Of a stretch of DNA of 64,000 nucleotides, positions 45,601 through 55,935 are shown in pieces; the stretch's first letter is position 1, and every line of letters starts with the position of its first letter. Both the position numbers and the translations under genes were made by a program. The stretch comes from Ctenosaura bakeri (lineage: Eukaryota; Chordata; Lepidosauria; Squamata; Iguanidae): positions 558,001 to 622,000 of the forward strand of contig CAOLHI010002136.1 of the NCBI GenBank assembly GCA_948474755.1. Reading direction: 5' to 3'. The notes beneath the pieces were generated by a model that did not search any database, had not been told where the DNA came from, and saw only the letters and a program-made list of their open reading frames with translations.

Positions 45601-48600
45601 GTGCTTACTTCCAGGTTAGTAGATAAGGAATGGATGGAATCATAGCGTTGAGAGAGACTACAGGGGCCATCAAATCCAACCCCCAATCAAAGCACTTCTG
45701 ACAGACAGTCATGTAGCCTCTGTTTAAAAACCTCCAAGGAAGAAGACTCCACCACACTCTGAGGCAATGTATTCCACTGCTCTTATCATCAGGAAATTCT
45801 TCCTAATTTTTAGGTAGAATCTCTTTTCTTGTCATTTAAATCCATTGCTCGATGTCCTAGTCTCTGGAGTAGCAGAAAACAAGCTTGCCCCATCTTCTGT
45901 ATGATATTTAAACATGGCTATTATGTCCCCTCTTGACCTTCTCTTCTCCAGGCTAAACATATTCACTCACTTGTTACCATGCCATATGCCCCCATTCCAT
46001 GGTATGGTATAATTGGCAAGACATATTAATTGGCAAGAGATATAATTTCTAATTAAAAAAACCTCATATGCTTATGGCTGGAATGCCCGTGGAAAGGGAC
46101 TCCAGTTGGAAGTCATGTACTAAGACAGATGACCTCAGCATGGCCAGGTTGTAATTTCAAAAGGATTGGACAGGAAAGCCCCGGGCTGATAGGTTTGTGT
46201 TAATCCTCTTAACAATCCAATCTTCAAATATAATAGCAAACAAAACTGGCCCAGGGAAGCAACCAATGGCCACCATCCTGTAATCTCTTCTTTGTTCCCT
46301 CATCTGCCCAGATGTTAAGAGACAATCATGACTTCCATCAATGCTTTGTCACCTGAAGGTAAGACCGTTAAGTCTGTTCCAGATCCCTTTTGTTTGCTCT
46401 ACTACAGAGCAATTAACACTTTCTCCTTCAGGGCAGGAAACAAGGTACTTAAACCCTGTCCCTAAGCCCGACAATTTGTAGTACCTTAGACACAAGTAGG
46501 TGTGTTACTCTGTCCATTGACTCCCCGGTTCTTGTGCCCCATGCTACCCTCAAACTTTTATTTAGCCCTCTTGCTTCAATATTCTGCTTCTGGAACAGTA
46601 ATTATCCCCCACTTCACCCCACAATCTCCTGATATCCAACCTTTCTTTTCTTTCCCTTCACTTGCCTTGTATGGTTCCTGAGACTGCTTGATTTCTTGTG
46701 TGTGCCTGTGAATTCCCCCAATAAAAACATTCTTTTGATTCTCAACTGGTGTCTTGCAGTTAGTATCAATATACACAGGTGAAAGGGTCCTGTGGTTACC
46801 TCCCACCACAGGCCCCTTTTGAGCTAAAATTCCCCACCTTTCTGGCACTGCAGAGAACATGGGCAATACCCTGCACTCCCTGACTCATGACTTGATGCAC
46901 GGAACTTGCGAAGGGCAGATGTAGGGAAATCTGTAGGGTTTCCAATTCTATTTTGCATGTATACATGAGTGTGAATCTGTGTGATTGGAGCCATAAAGGC
47001 TACCATGGGTTGCAATCCACTTCACTTTTCCATCTTGGTCCATACCAGATAGCCACACCTATACGACCACAAGTTTGGTAAGCCATCTGTGAGCTGCTGT
47101 AGATCACAAGGGCTTGGTATGTGACTGACCCAGGAATCTCTCCCTGTCTCTGGATCTATTGTGGTGTGCAATCTGAGAGACAGAAACTTACAGTTAGGAA
47201 CACGCACACACTCCACACAACACTACCACTTAAGGTTTCAGAGAGTAAACCAAGCAGAACCTTGAAACCTCACTTTGTGCAGGCTGTATGCCACTTTTTG
47301 TAAAGTCAGAGAACCTTTCTGAATTCTCAACAAGGAAAGTCGGTAGGGTGAGAAGAACCTTGGACTCCAGTTGGAAGCCTTCGGAGTTCCCTGTAGGGTA
47401 GCTCCCTAAAGAAGAGTAGTTTGTGCATTGGAGGTGGCAACAACTGGCTTTTGGGTTTGAGCACTTTGCCAGGACTGGAGGTTGTACCACTCACTCTGAA
47501 AAAGCAGCATTAAATTGGCAGGGCTCAGACAGGACCCAGATCCATTTCCCCCCACTGCTCAGCTAAGCAGTGGGAAGTTCCTTTGAGTTCATGATTCCCC
47601 TTGCAGCTGTGCTTGGTCCAGATGCAGGGTTCTTCCCCAGAGGACCACAGTGTTCTCCTGTCTTTGAGTACCTGGTCCACTTTTCCCAGTTTTGAGGCCA
47701 GTAGCTGCTAATTGGTTGTGGGAACATTTGAGAGAAGTATCTTTCCATTTCAAAGCCACAGAGGCATTGTGGGCCTGTTGGAGAGACACCCTCACATTTG
47801 TTTGCTAAAAGTTAAAAAAGAAGTTGGAAAACATGTTCAAGGAACAAAACAAAATGGATGGATTAGAGAAATGAGTTGTAAGCAACCTATGGAAAGAAGG
47901 GTTGTTCAAAACTGCAGATCCATTTAGAACCCTGTGTGATGCTTTTTGTGCACAGTGCAAAGACAGGTTGCTTTTTGACCCCACCAAAGAGACCACGGCA
48001 GCTTGGGGGTTCTGGATGGCTCTAAACAAAGCCATAGGTACCATCTAGGAGCTCACTCACTGGGCCAAGAGGAAGGCCCAAGAATTGGACCAGCTGCAGG
48101 CACAAAACAGCACCTTGCTGGCAGACAAATTGGCTTTTTTATCCACTGCACAGAAGGTCTGCACCAAATTGGGGGAAGTCTCATCAAAATTCAGGCACTT
48201 TAGTACAAGCTAACCCCTGTCAAGGAAGAGCATGCCAAGGCACAGCATGCAGCTCAGTGCCTGGCCAGCCAAGCAAAGAAACAGTATGAAAGCACGAGTC
48301 ATGAAGCTTGCAATTGGAAAAGCTGTAGAGCTGACACAGAAACTGACCACTAAGGAGAGCCCTTGCTGGAGGAAGTGGTCCCCAACACACCCTACAATCC
48401 TGATTGGGAAGAGCCAGCTCTGCTCTACCCAAAAAGGAGTAAGGTGGTCATCATGTGCAATGGCAATGGCTAAGCGAAACACCAGGACATTGAAGAGAGG
48501 GTACATTAGTTTGCCATAGAGGCCAAAGCCATCTCCAATGTAAGGGTTTGGGTCTGTGACTAAGTCCTTGCAGGATTATGCCTCTAAGGATCCTGGCCTT

Positions 48601-51600
48601 GACACTTTTCTTTGCAGAATCCTACCCAGTATCTCAGATCCAGCTGGCTACTCTGAGGCAGGGCAGCTGGGGTGGTTAGGAGCCAGATATATAAGGGCTG
48701 GGCTGTCTCTGCGGTCTTTGCCATAGGAATAGAGTCTTTAGTGTGGCCTACAGGTTTTCCTAATTCTCCAATGTTCCTGATCCTACACTTGGTAGTGCCC
48801 ATAGAGATCAGAGGGGAACTGATCCTGTTTGTCTATGAGGTAGGACACAAAAGAAAATGGGCAACCTTTGAAGGAGTGCAGGAGATGGGTTGAAGTGGAG
48901 CAATGGGTGGATCATTGCCTCTCCTGCATGATGATTAATGCAGATCAGTCTGGCCTCAATTCCTGATCCAGCATGAGCAGATTGAAGGCCCAGGCCCTGC
49001 ATACAAATTGATTTCATTGGTCCCTTGTACTCTACTCCAAGGGAACATGTACTGTCTGATTGACCCTTTCAGCAAGTGGATTGAGGCATTCCCTTGCAAA
49101 AACAACACTGCGGCTACCACTGCTTGTCTTTTGTTTAACAATGTTTGGAGCTGGCAGGGAGGTAGACAGTAACATGGAGCCTCACTTCACTGGAGAGGTC
49201 ACCTAGGAACTCTGCAAAACCCTAGGCATCAAGCAGAGATTCCATATAGCTTACCACCCCCAGAACTCAGGACAAGTCAAGGGGACCAACTGTGCCTTGA
49301 AGGAAGCACTGTGGAAGGTAGTACATGCCACAGGGTGTGATGGAGATGAGAAGGTCCCTATCATCCTCATGGTCCTATGGGGAACCAAAGTAGTTAATGG
49401 CTTTGACTCACACACTGTTATGACCAGGAGAAAGATGTTGCTTCCAGAAGCATTCTGGATAAACACTAGTGTCCTCTCTGACTTGGATCAACAATGAGTG
49501 AGTGGCAAATGCTCATCCAAGAAATTTCCAAAATTCACCATGAAGTGGCCAAAAACATGCAGACTATGGACAAAAGGCTTGGCTAGGTTTGCAACCCTTG
49601 CCAATGGAAAGAAGGACAATTGGTCATGTATCAAAAGTTCTCCCAAGACAAGCACGCGTTGTCTGCCAAACAGATGGGTCTTGTACGAGTCACCAAAAGA
49701 GTCTTGCCTGCTGCCTACCAGGTAGAAAGATAGGAGGCAGTTAAAATACTTTCACCTCGCTCAATTACAAGAATGTAAAGGTACACCACTCACACAAACT
49801 ACAGTGCAGCCTGAAGAGGAAAAGCATCCAGTCCCAGCGTCCACAGTACTGATCTGATAGATCTTCCTGAGTCACAAGGTTTTACCAGTGGTGATGCCCC
49901 CTTGAAGAGAACACATTTCGAGATGCTTTCCATGTGTAAATAGTTTTCTGCAGTAGTAGTAGTTTGAGGTTTTCCCCATGTAGCAAAAAGGCAATATGGC
50001 ATCGGATGTGGAAAATAGGGTAAGTGTCATCCTGCTCTTTCTACTCATGATAGTTTTCCCTAAGCCCCTTCAGGGATAGTCCCCAACAAAAGACTATCTC
50101 TGGAACTGCACAAACTTCAAACCATGGCACCTCCCAGGCAAACATTTACTGTGCAAAATCAGCCCTGAAATAAACTGAAGCAATCCAAAGCAAACTTACT
50201 TCTTCACACTCACCCATGACCGGTTTGCCATGCATGGACCAGTAACAGCATGCACAAGAGCCAAATATACCCTTAAAGCAGTATTGAAGAGATTTTCTGC
50301 CAGGACTGTCCAAAAGTAGAATCACCAGATTCTGTGGCCTAGTGTAGACTCAGTTAGAATGTGACTGCCCCCACAGTCAGCAACCTACTGCCTGTAAGCC
50401 CCTTTCCATCCTGCATCATAGTCACAGTCACAGCAAGAGCATGGAATAGTGGTGATCCTTTTGTGCTGTCCATTCTCTTTGGTACGGCTAAAGAACACAC
50501 ATCCCCCATTGAAATCAATCTGGTCACTCCATCAGGCAAATGTCAAAATATGCAGGTTGCAGATTGGAAAGTGCAACCCTGGATTATACAGCAAACACAT
50601 TTTTGAAACAAGGGTCATCAAGCTAGTTCATTCTTCTCAGTTAAAGTGCTTGCCACATGAGCCAGGAGATGATGTGGTTTAAATCACAGGGTATGCTAGT
50701 CCTAAATCTCACCCATGAGGAAGGCAAATACACCTTCCAATTTGGACACCAGCACCCAGTTGTAGCCATATTTGATTCTCTGATCAGGGGCGCTGCCACG
50801 CTGATGCAGGCAGAATCCCCTATCACGGACTTACACGTGCTGAAACAGGCGTACATGAATTGGTACTGATCCAGGAAGGCAGGCTAGGTGGAATGATTAA
50901 AATTATGGTCCGTACCAGATCAACCCTCTAGAGTGAAACAGGCATGGTCAGACTGGATACTGCCTGTAGAAGTAGGCATATTGTTGCTGGATGTGGCCAG
51001 TGTGGAGGTTTTATCTAACAGATTGTTATATGTAACAACAGAAATGTCAAATACAGGTGAGCCCATAAGGCAGTCTGCCCAGAGCATGTTTGAAGTTCAA
51101 CATTCGATCACAACTCTACTGATCAACTGGGAATTGGCCATGGAAAGAAGCTCCTTCATATTAGCACATGATATGCATTCCCTGGAAAGAAACATTTCAG
51201 TAGCTCTCATGTGCACCCAAATCAACACAATTAATTTGATGATCATTAGGGATTTAATTTGGCACACCCACAATTGACACATTTCAAAGGAAATCAGAAA
51301 ATTGATGAGACCTAAATTAACAAAAGAGGAAATTGAACTGAAGGCCTGGTGGAAACTTGTGAATGCAACTTGTATTCCACATAGGAACCAATTACAGCTT
51401 TTTATTGCTACCATTTCTGCAAAGACCATACTCTTCATACATCCTGTCACCCCCCCCCCTTGGAATACAGACAGTCTCAGGGGACATCCTGCATTCCAAA
51501 GATTGTAAGCATTGGGCAAACGTGTCAGGTCCCAAATGGCAAACAGTCAATGTTGAAGAGTGTCAACACCAGGAAAACCTAGGTTTCATTGGTGAGGGCC

Positions 51601-54600
51601 AAGCCTTGGAAACTCATCACCTTGCCTGATGACCCTTGAGGGCACAGATGGTTGGTGTGCTTACAAACTGACCCATGAAATAGATTTGGTCACTGTGTAC
51701 ACTGAGAAAGGACGCGTGTATGTAAGGACAGCCTGCCACATCATCGCCCTAAATGATCGTCTATTACAGCCAAAGCTGCTCCCCATAGGGCATGGTTTCC
51801 AGGCCTTTTACCATTTCAGGTTCTTCTACTATTCATCCCAATCTCTCTGTAACATTCTCCAGCACTTGAATAACTCCTGCCCTCAAGCATACTGTCTCCC
51901 GCCCCCACATTGCAATCTTAGAGAGCAACACTCAGTAATTACCTGAGAAATTCAAGTAAAATAGAGAGGCTGGATCTTTTGGAAAAGACCACGAATTGGA
52001 TCCCCTTAACTTGACAGAGAAAAGACAGCAACTGCATACTGACTTGGCACTGTAGGTGTCTGGGATAAGGAATAGTCCGCCCTGGAGTTTGCAAGGGTTG
52101 CACCCTGGGACATTTTGGCCTGATTCCTATTAGCAGTCCAGGCTGAAGTAGTCCCATTGAATCAATTGTTGAATTGTGACTCAGCACTTACAGAAATCTC
52201 AACTGATTTGATGGATTGACTCTAGCTGGGACTATGGATGTAGAGGTCTACAAACAGAGAACTCAGTGGGCATAGCTTTATGTCTTCTGTTGCTAATCCT
52301 CAAAAGCAGAAAACAGCAATTGTGTGAATCAGGCCACAGGTCCAATGGCCTTGTACAACTGTGACACAGCAAATATGAACCCCAGGAAGGCTTATAGAGG
52401 GATAGCGTAACCATCACCACTACCTTTTGTAAGGTCAGGATGTATGTGAATACAGCTTTTGTATCTTTGGAAATAAACATGGTACATTGAGATGCAGCTG
52501 CAATGGGAAACCAGGACGTGGGTAATAGAAAAGGGACCATGTCTGTTAAATTATGAGCACCCTACTGATTCTATGATAAATTCTATCAAAAATAATGTGG
52601 AACAAAAACAAATTAACTTATTTTAAAACTTTTCTCAAAATATAAACCCAAAAACACAAAGGTTGACAGAAGAAAAAACTTTCCTTATTAGCCTTCTTTT
52701 CAGTAGAATTTACAATGATATCTCATTGAACAAGGATTTCACTTTGTCTCATCAGAGTTATTTGCTTTGAAGAAAAATTCCTGGTAATCTCAAAGTGTTC
52801 TAACAGTGAGTTCAACTGAAATGGTTTAGAAGTGTGCCACTAGATAAGAAATTAACCAAGAAATGCTAACTGTTTTGGATGAGAATGAGCTCTATTCCAC
52901 TTCCAGGCTCATGTGTTGCTCTTTCTCACCTCCCCAATTTCAGCGCTGCCAGAAGATGGAAATCAGACATTTGTGTTTTCTTTTTATTACTGTGTCACTC
53001 AAAACTTGAATGATAACTAATCTCAACTATCATTAATAAATACAAGCCAACTTCATAAACAGTGGTTTGAAGTTGGTTTTTTTCTACTAACCATAGTTAA
53101 TATTAACTGTAGTAGCATTAACTGGATCTGGATTTGGACAATACAGCCAGTTATAATCATGTCCATGCTAGGAGAGGGGCATCTCTATTTTAGGAGATGT
53201 TCGTGCTAGGAGAGAGGAAGTATGAGCTCATTTTTCTAATACTATAAAATGGCTTAGCCTTTTGTCTGAACCAGTTTTTCTGTACAGGTAAGGATAGCTC
53301 TTAACTCACTAATATACACCACTTAACATTAATTAGAATCGTGTCTACAGCAGAAAATAAATATACTCAATGCCTAATAGAGATTCTTATCTCTGTGGTT
53401 AATTACAGTCACTTCTATAGCAGAAAATAATAATACTCAATGCCTAATAGAGATTCTTACCTCTGTGACAGTATCTTGTGGAATTGTGGCAAAGTTGGGT
53501 GAGGAAAATGTGAATCCACTGTCAGTTCCAGCATCATATGGGAAAAGCTCCAGTGATACTTGTTGTTTCCAGTGATCTTTTTCACAGAGATTTAAACTAT
53601 CTATGCCCACAAACCAGTCAGGGCTGGGCACAATCCGTACTACAAAGGAAACCTAACAGTTTTAAAAAGTCTTGTTTCAAAACATTTGACTAAGCACAAT
53701 TCTCCCTGATTATATTATTATACTTCTAATCTTGATGTAAATATATCAGTGTAACAATTGACAATATATAACAATATATTGATAATATATAATTGACAAT
53801 ATATATTAATAACAATATATTACATTACCCAAGAAACATTAACCACTTACCCAGAAATCCAGAGGACTACAATAATAAAAATACATTTTGAAACTAAACA
53901 TTTATTATGCTTAACTTACTTTCTTTCTTTAGCTTTATTGCCTGCTGGTGATAATATGTGACCCAGAACCTGATAGCCCTTGACTTAACAATATATGAAA
54001 TCTTTGCATCTCCTAAGTCATGCATACATTATTCCTAGAGCTGCAGTTTTTAATTTTTAATCACTTAGATTGATCCATGCACAATTAATGGAGAAACGTA
54101 ATTACTTCAGGGGTGGGGAAAACATTATTTCCAATTGCATCTGTGGCCAGCAGGCACCACCTTAGAAGAAGTATTCCTATTCTAGTCAAATAGAGAAGGA
54201 AATGCTGTTTCATGACAGGCATACTGTGAAATGTACATTATCCATTTAAAATTCAAACTATTTTAGTTGTATGAATTTATATGCAAATTTAATTGGTTGA
54301 GTAATACTCTTATTTTAAATGTTGGACTGCAATTTCTTTAATCAGTTGGTAGTTTCTGACCAAGAGACCAATGAGTAACTCCATACTTACCAGTGGATGT
54401 CCTGAATCAACTTCCAGGTCTGTGGAGGTTTGCCCTGTCCCAGTGGGGATGGCAGAAGCAGAGAAGATTCCATGAACACTTTGGATTTTTTCTCCAGCTG
54501 CTTCAATTTCCTTCATTAATGCCCATGGTTCGCCTCTTTCAGCAAAGTCACGCATACCATTACTGGCATATTCATTTTTTTTCCATATGCTGTAATCAGA

Positions 54601-55129
54601 ATTATGGGTCACGCCTGTTGAAAGGAAGATATTGCAGTACATAAAAGTCTGGTCTGGGTTTGTTTAATAATATAATATATGCCGCTTCAAACTCTCCTTT
54701 TTCTGAAGTGAGACAATATCTTTAAAAATGTAAAGTATGTTATTTACTTCAGCTGCAGTAAATTGGAAACAGTCACAAAAGCTGGCTGAAAAAACAGCTC
54801 CAGATTTTGTAAGCTGTACTGATAGGGCATGACTTGTTTATTATATGAATTTGGATGTAACTTAATTCACAGGAATAAAGGAAAAAGGCTAGTGCTTAGA
54901 GAGAGGAAACTTTTCTTGACACTGCACACTCTTTTCACTTACCTAGAAGGGATGACCATTGTGCTGGAGGCCTGTAGAGTGGATACTGCTTAGGGAAAGC
55001 TACCTGGCTCCATTTTCCTGAGAAAACAATGTTGTATGCGGCAAGTTCTTCTGCTGTGCAAACTGAGTTGTCATCAAGCGGCAGAGATGTGACGCAGCTC
55101 AGAGCAGTTAAAAGCAGTGCTGTGATCAT
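32277..55129 (-). CDS. SPON2: Spondin-2 (mindin), complete coding sequence in five coding exons
   Basis: SPON2 is a secreted extracellular-matrix protein; in mammals it binds integrins and microbial surface molecules and acts as an opsonin and pattern-recognition factor (family knowledge). The coding segments, in transcript order, are 55129-54943, 54614-54391, 53652-53461, 44906-44732 and 32455-32277. Every intron has GT...AG ends, junction phases agree, and the spliced frame is open for about 318 codons, near the usual length of about 330. Order: signal peptide; spondin domain (starting near [14 protein letters not shown], with [20 protein letters not shown] and [19 protein letters not shown]); a linker with an NVT glycosylation sequon; one C-terminal thrombospondin type-1 repeat (SLWSSWGLC) and stop. 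Introns 4 and 5 are enlarged by antisense retroelements. No disabling change is seen, so I take it as functional. No other host gene is visible nearby. Confidence 0.96.
32456..33554 (-). other. SPON2 intron 5, 3' part
   Basis: Mostly unrecognised sequence. A scrap of CR1 occurs near 33284-33306 (ACAAGTATAGGATGGGGAAT), followed by an ACTTGAC/GACTTGG-rich degenerate stretch at 33310-33425. Confidence 0.6.
33555..36525 (+). mobile_element. L2-type LINE, nearly full ORF with three in-frame stops
   Basis: The ORF frame can be followed from the endonuclease ([12 protein letters not shown] region, [20 protein letters not shown]) to the end at 36306. Reverse transcriptase motifs are [49 protein letters not shown] and the catalytic YQYADDTQ near 35478. 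In-frame stops occur at 33823-33825 (TGA, probably a decayed CGA), 34066-34068 (TAG) and 34456-34458 (TAA). I see no frameshift after that, so a 607-codon stretch stays open. The 3' end has CCGCCTTGATCC and GGCAGGATAGAAATT, passing into (ATT)n. The 5' end is truncated near 33555. Antisense to SPON2, in intron 5. Confidence 0.9.
34483..36306 (+). pseudogene. L2 reverse transcriptase region
   Basis: Open for 607 codons: linker, all reverse transcriptase blocks including the YADD catalytic pair, and the C-terminal region ([54 protein letters not shown]) to the stop. As a unit it is a fragment: the polyprotein upstream is interrupted by three stops. It belongs to the mobile element, not the host gene. 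Confidence 0.85.
36526..36600. repeat. (ATT)n tail of the L2 element
   Basis: About 25 uninterrupted ATT triplets between the L2 3' end and the DIRS left end. The same type of repeat resumes on the other side of the DIRS (42676-42720), so this is one microsatellite split by the insertion. Confidence 0.95.
36601..36770. repeat. DIRS left inverted terminal repeat
   Basis: From CTTCGTGGTCTCTGTGCC to the TCGTCCGCCG segment. The part from CATACACTAGGAGC inwards is the near-perfect inverse of the right repeat. The outermost 18 bases differ from the right end (GTGGTCTCTGTGCC against GTGGTCATCTGTGCC), and the left side lacks about 30 outer bases present at the right. Confidence 0.93.
36927..39378 (+). 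pseudogene. DIRS gag-like ORF1, two frameshifts
   Basis: I start it at the ATG at 36927 because it leads directly into the cysteine-rich block [20 protein letters not shown] then TCPICRDF, a zinc-finger-like arrangement usual at the start of DIRS ORF1. This is followed by an Ala/Ser/Pro-rich stretch, a lysine tract at 37381-37425 and a long serine-arginine region ([19 protein letters not shown]) suggestive of nucleic-acid or nuclear-speckle binding. The C-terminal half has the conserved capsid-like block ([33 protein letters not shown]). The frame changes near 37775 and again near 38220; the last part is open to TGA at 39376. Overlapping long ORFs on both strands are GC artefacts. Confidence 0.85.
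39380..42300 (+). pseudogene. DIRS pol: reverse transcriptase, RNase H, methyltransferase-like, tyrosine recombinase
   Basis: The N-terminal part is read at 39380-39700 ([16 protein letters not shown]), then a one-base loss moves the frame to the one that stays open to TAG at 42298. Domains: reverse transcriptase ([36 protein letters not shown] at 40012); RNase H ([15 protein letters not shown]); a stretch with [13 protein letters not shown] typical of the DIRS methyltransferase-like domain; tyrosine recombinase ([12 protein letters not shown] with the first Arg, HSTR at 42124, nucleophile Tyr at 42232). Between about 40679 and 40952 the conserved frame is another one ([27 protein letters not shown]), so three one-base losses cancel. 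The 944-codon ORF at 39466-42300 is therefore a scrambled product, not the real protein. Confidence 0.9.
42337..42433. repeat. DIRS internal complementary region (circle junction)
   Basis: CTCCTAGTGTATGAAGGCAC to CCACGAAG is the exact complement of the first 33 bases of the element. It is followed by AAGAACAGGTTGCTTACCTG to GCCATCATACAC, the complement of the last about 65 bases. The joint CCACGAAGAAGAAGAACAGG records how the two ends meet in the circular form, with CTT triplets at the crossover. It starts 37 bases after the pol stop codon. Confidence 0.93.
42476..42675. repeat. DIRS right inverted terminal repeat
   Basis: ACGGCGGACGACAGAACTGA through CTCCTAGTGTATGATGGCAC, then an outer extension AACCACAGTTACAGGTAAGC ending CCTGTTCTT at 42675. 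The inner part is the inverse of the left repeat; the extension is found only here and in the internal complementary region. Confidence 0.93.
42676..44731 (-). other. SPON2 intron 5, 5' part
   Basis: Begins with the split ATT repeat (42676-42720). It contains an L2 fragment (next entry) and a (CTTT)n run at 43553-43575. An otherwise unremarkable interval with no additional exon visible. Confidence 0.6.
43040..43262 (-). mobile_element. L2-type LINE reverse transcriptase fragment
   Basis: The minus strand encodes [20 protein letters not shown] followed by [12 protein letters not shown], which aligns with [20 protein letters not shown] and [10 protein letters not shown] of the L2 at 35564-35655. 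It is diverged and short. Confidence 0.7.
44732..44906 (-). CDS. SPON2: SPON2 exon 5
   Basis: The acceptor CATTTATAG leads into [34 protein letters not shown] and [14 protein letters not shown]. The donor is TCAG then GTAAGT. 175 bases, entering in phase 0 and leaving one base. It covers the end of the spondin domain and the linker. NVT is a glycosylation sequon not general to the family. Confidence 0.96.
44907..45632 (-). other. SPON2 intron 4, 3' part
   Basis: Unrecognised intronic sequence. ORFs on both strands at 44950-45502 have no domain. Confidence 0.5.
45633..45965 (-). mobile_element. CR1 LINE 3' end
   Basis: The complement ends in GCTATGATTCC at 45633, preceded by GGCCCCTGTAGTCTCTC, TTTTAAACAGAGGCTACATG and a decayed pol C-terminus. 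Same strand as SPON2. Confidence 0.85.
46080..52550 (+). mobile_element. Decayed endogenous retrovirus in SPON2 intron 4
   Basis: LTR-like sequence from about 46080 has a CCAAT motif and an AATAAA at about 46721 followed by a GT-rich stretch. A gag-like start with MGNT (a myristoylation-type N-terminus) lies at 46859. Downstream the frame is broken by many stops. Integrase is recognised at about 49010-49310 from [11 protein letters not shown], the HFTGE segment and YHPQNSGQ, and the pattern is closest to gamma/epsilon-type retroviruses. An env-like region with a hydrophobic leader begins near 49998. I see no reverse transcriptase core between gag and integrase, so an internal deletion is likely. 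No 3' LTR is evident. Boundaries are approximate. Antisense to SPON2; not functional. Confidence 0.7.
51770..51880 (-). mobile_element. CR1 fragment within the retroviral relic
   Basis: GGGCATGGTTTCCAGGCCTT then TTACCATTTCAGG is the complement of the CR1 segment at 19541-19566. It is either an insertion into the env region or marks the relic's end there. Confidence 0.65.
52551..53328 (-). other. SPON2 intron 4, 5' part
   Basis: AT-rich intronic sequence, no repeat recognised. Confidence 0.5.
53329..53468 (-). repeat. 70-bp tandem duplication spanning the exon 4 donor
   Basis: Two copies offset by 70 bp: 53399-53468 holds the last bases of exon 4 plus the used donor, and 53329-53398 is the downstream copy. 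AATACTCAATGCCTAATAGA is in the first, and TATACTCAATGCCTAATAGA is in the second. In transcript sense the used donor is CACAGAG then GTAAGA; the copy reads CACAGAG then ATAAGA, so its GT has become AT. Confidence 0.88.
53461..53652 (-). CDS. SPON2: SPON2 exon 4, spondin domain
   Basis: The acceptor AACTGTTAG leads into [20 protein letters not shown] then [20 protein letters not shown] and [20 protein letters not shown], ending TVTE with donor GTAAGA. Exactly 64 codons, phase 0 at both ends. It contains the PSPDWFVG block and the DAGTDSG acidic loop, which is metal/ligand-site-like in the spondin fold. Confidence 0.97.
53653..54390 (-). other. SPON2 intron 3
   Basis: 738 bp. 53745-53825 is an AT-rich patch with near-repeats of AATTGACAATATAT. 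No other feature. Confidence 0.8.
54391..54614 (-). CDS. SPON2: SPON2 exon 3, spondin domain
   Basis: The acceptor TTTCAACAG leads into GC, which completes the split glycine codon, then [40 protein letters not shown] and ending SGHPL with donor GTAAGT. 224 bases. The conserved ERGE..LM.EIE helix of spondin domains is intact. Confidence 0.97.
54615..54942 (-). other. SPON2 intron 2
   Basis: 328 bp, GT...AG, AT-rich, no repeat recognised. Confidence 0.85.
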
Positions 55130-55139
55130 TTTGTCAGAG
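54943..55139 (-). CDS. SPON2: SPON2 exon 2, start codon and signal peptide
   Basis: The acceptor TTGTCTCCAG is followed by 10 untranslated bases and ATG at 55127-55129. I chose this ATG because it opens directly into a hydrophobic leader ([15 protein letters not shown]) with a plausible cleavage site near residues 13-16; an upstream in-frame initiation would fall in intron 1. The mature start [10 protein letters not shown] runs into [20 protein letters not shown]. It ends on the first base of a glycine codon, donor GTAAGT. Confidence 0.95.
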
Positions 55140-55827
55140 CTGGAGACAAGTATCAAACTTCCATTTCCTTGTTGAGGGGGAAACTACATTAGTCTCTGTA
55201 GAGTACTTAATTTAAACAAAAGCTTACTGTAGGAAAAGTAGCAGTTCCATGCAAAGAACAAGTATGCTGCCCCAAACACTTGTTACATTTATGAACATGA
55301 CAGTTAGTTTCTCAGATAAGTTTCCATGCAGCATCATTTTAAAGTTCTTAGGCAAACATGTTTTGGTAAGAAGTGACAACTTTATTCTGGTAATGTGTTC
55401 TTACAGATCAGTTTCTGATTTTCTGTATAATCTTACTAGAATTATGTTTTGATCTAATTGTATTAGCAAATGCTTCAGTACAAATTCTGATTGTATAGTA
55501 GCTTTATGCTTTGATATAAATGTTTCATGTTATTTCATCCTGAACCATACTTTCTTTTAAATTTGAGTTTGAAGATCTATTTTATGACATAACATTGAAT
55601 GTCAACTTTGTACATTACAAATGTAATGGGTTATCTAACTGCCACTTTTCTTATTACAAAAACATTTTACAAAGCATACAAATAAAAAGGCAAAGCATTA
55701 GTAGTGTTAGCATATTGCTTGGAACAGCAACTTTTAATCTCTCTTTTTTTTAAGTTCTTTCTTTGAGAGCTGGACATAACTAAAAACTGTAGCTTTAAAA
55801 GTTGAACAGTACATTAGTAATACTTAC
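55140..55827 (-). other. SPON2 intron 1
   Basis: 688 bp, in the 5' untranslated region, with donor GTAAGTATT at 55827 and acceptor CTCCAG at 55140. No repeat recognised. Confidence 0.7.
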
Positions 55828-55912
55828 AAATATTTCACACTTCCAGGCGTTTCCTGTGGTGCACTGATAAGTTTAAGAGCCCTTGCTTTTGGTTGCAGCT
55901 GAGTGGTTCTGT
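55828..55912 (-). other. SPON2: SPON2 exon 1, non-coding
   Basis: About 85 bases ending AAATATTT before a strong donor GTAAGTATT. The 5' end is placed at the A of CTCACAG (about 55912), an initiator-like site 32 bases below the TATA-like box. The overlapping 69-codon reading frame ends at the donor (TAA within GTAA) and is not conserved-looking; I read it as untranslated. Confidence 0.65.
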
Positions 55913-55935
55913 GAGAGAGGAGAGCAAGATTGCTG

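Noticed and set aside
46576..48519. Host genes on the minus strand opposite the retroviral relic
   Set aside because: Short frames without domains; the plus strand carries LTR-like and gag-like features.
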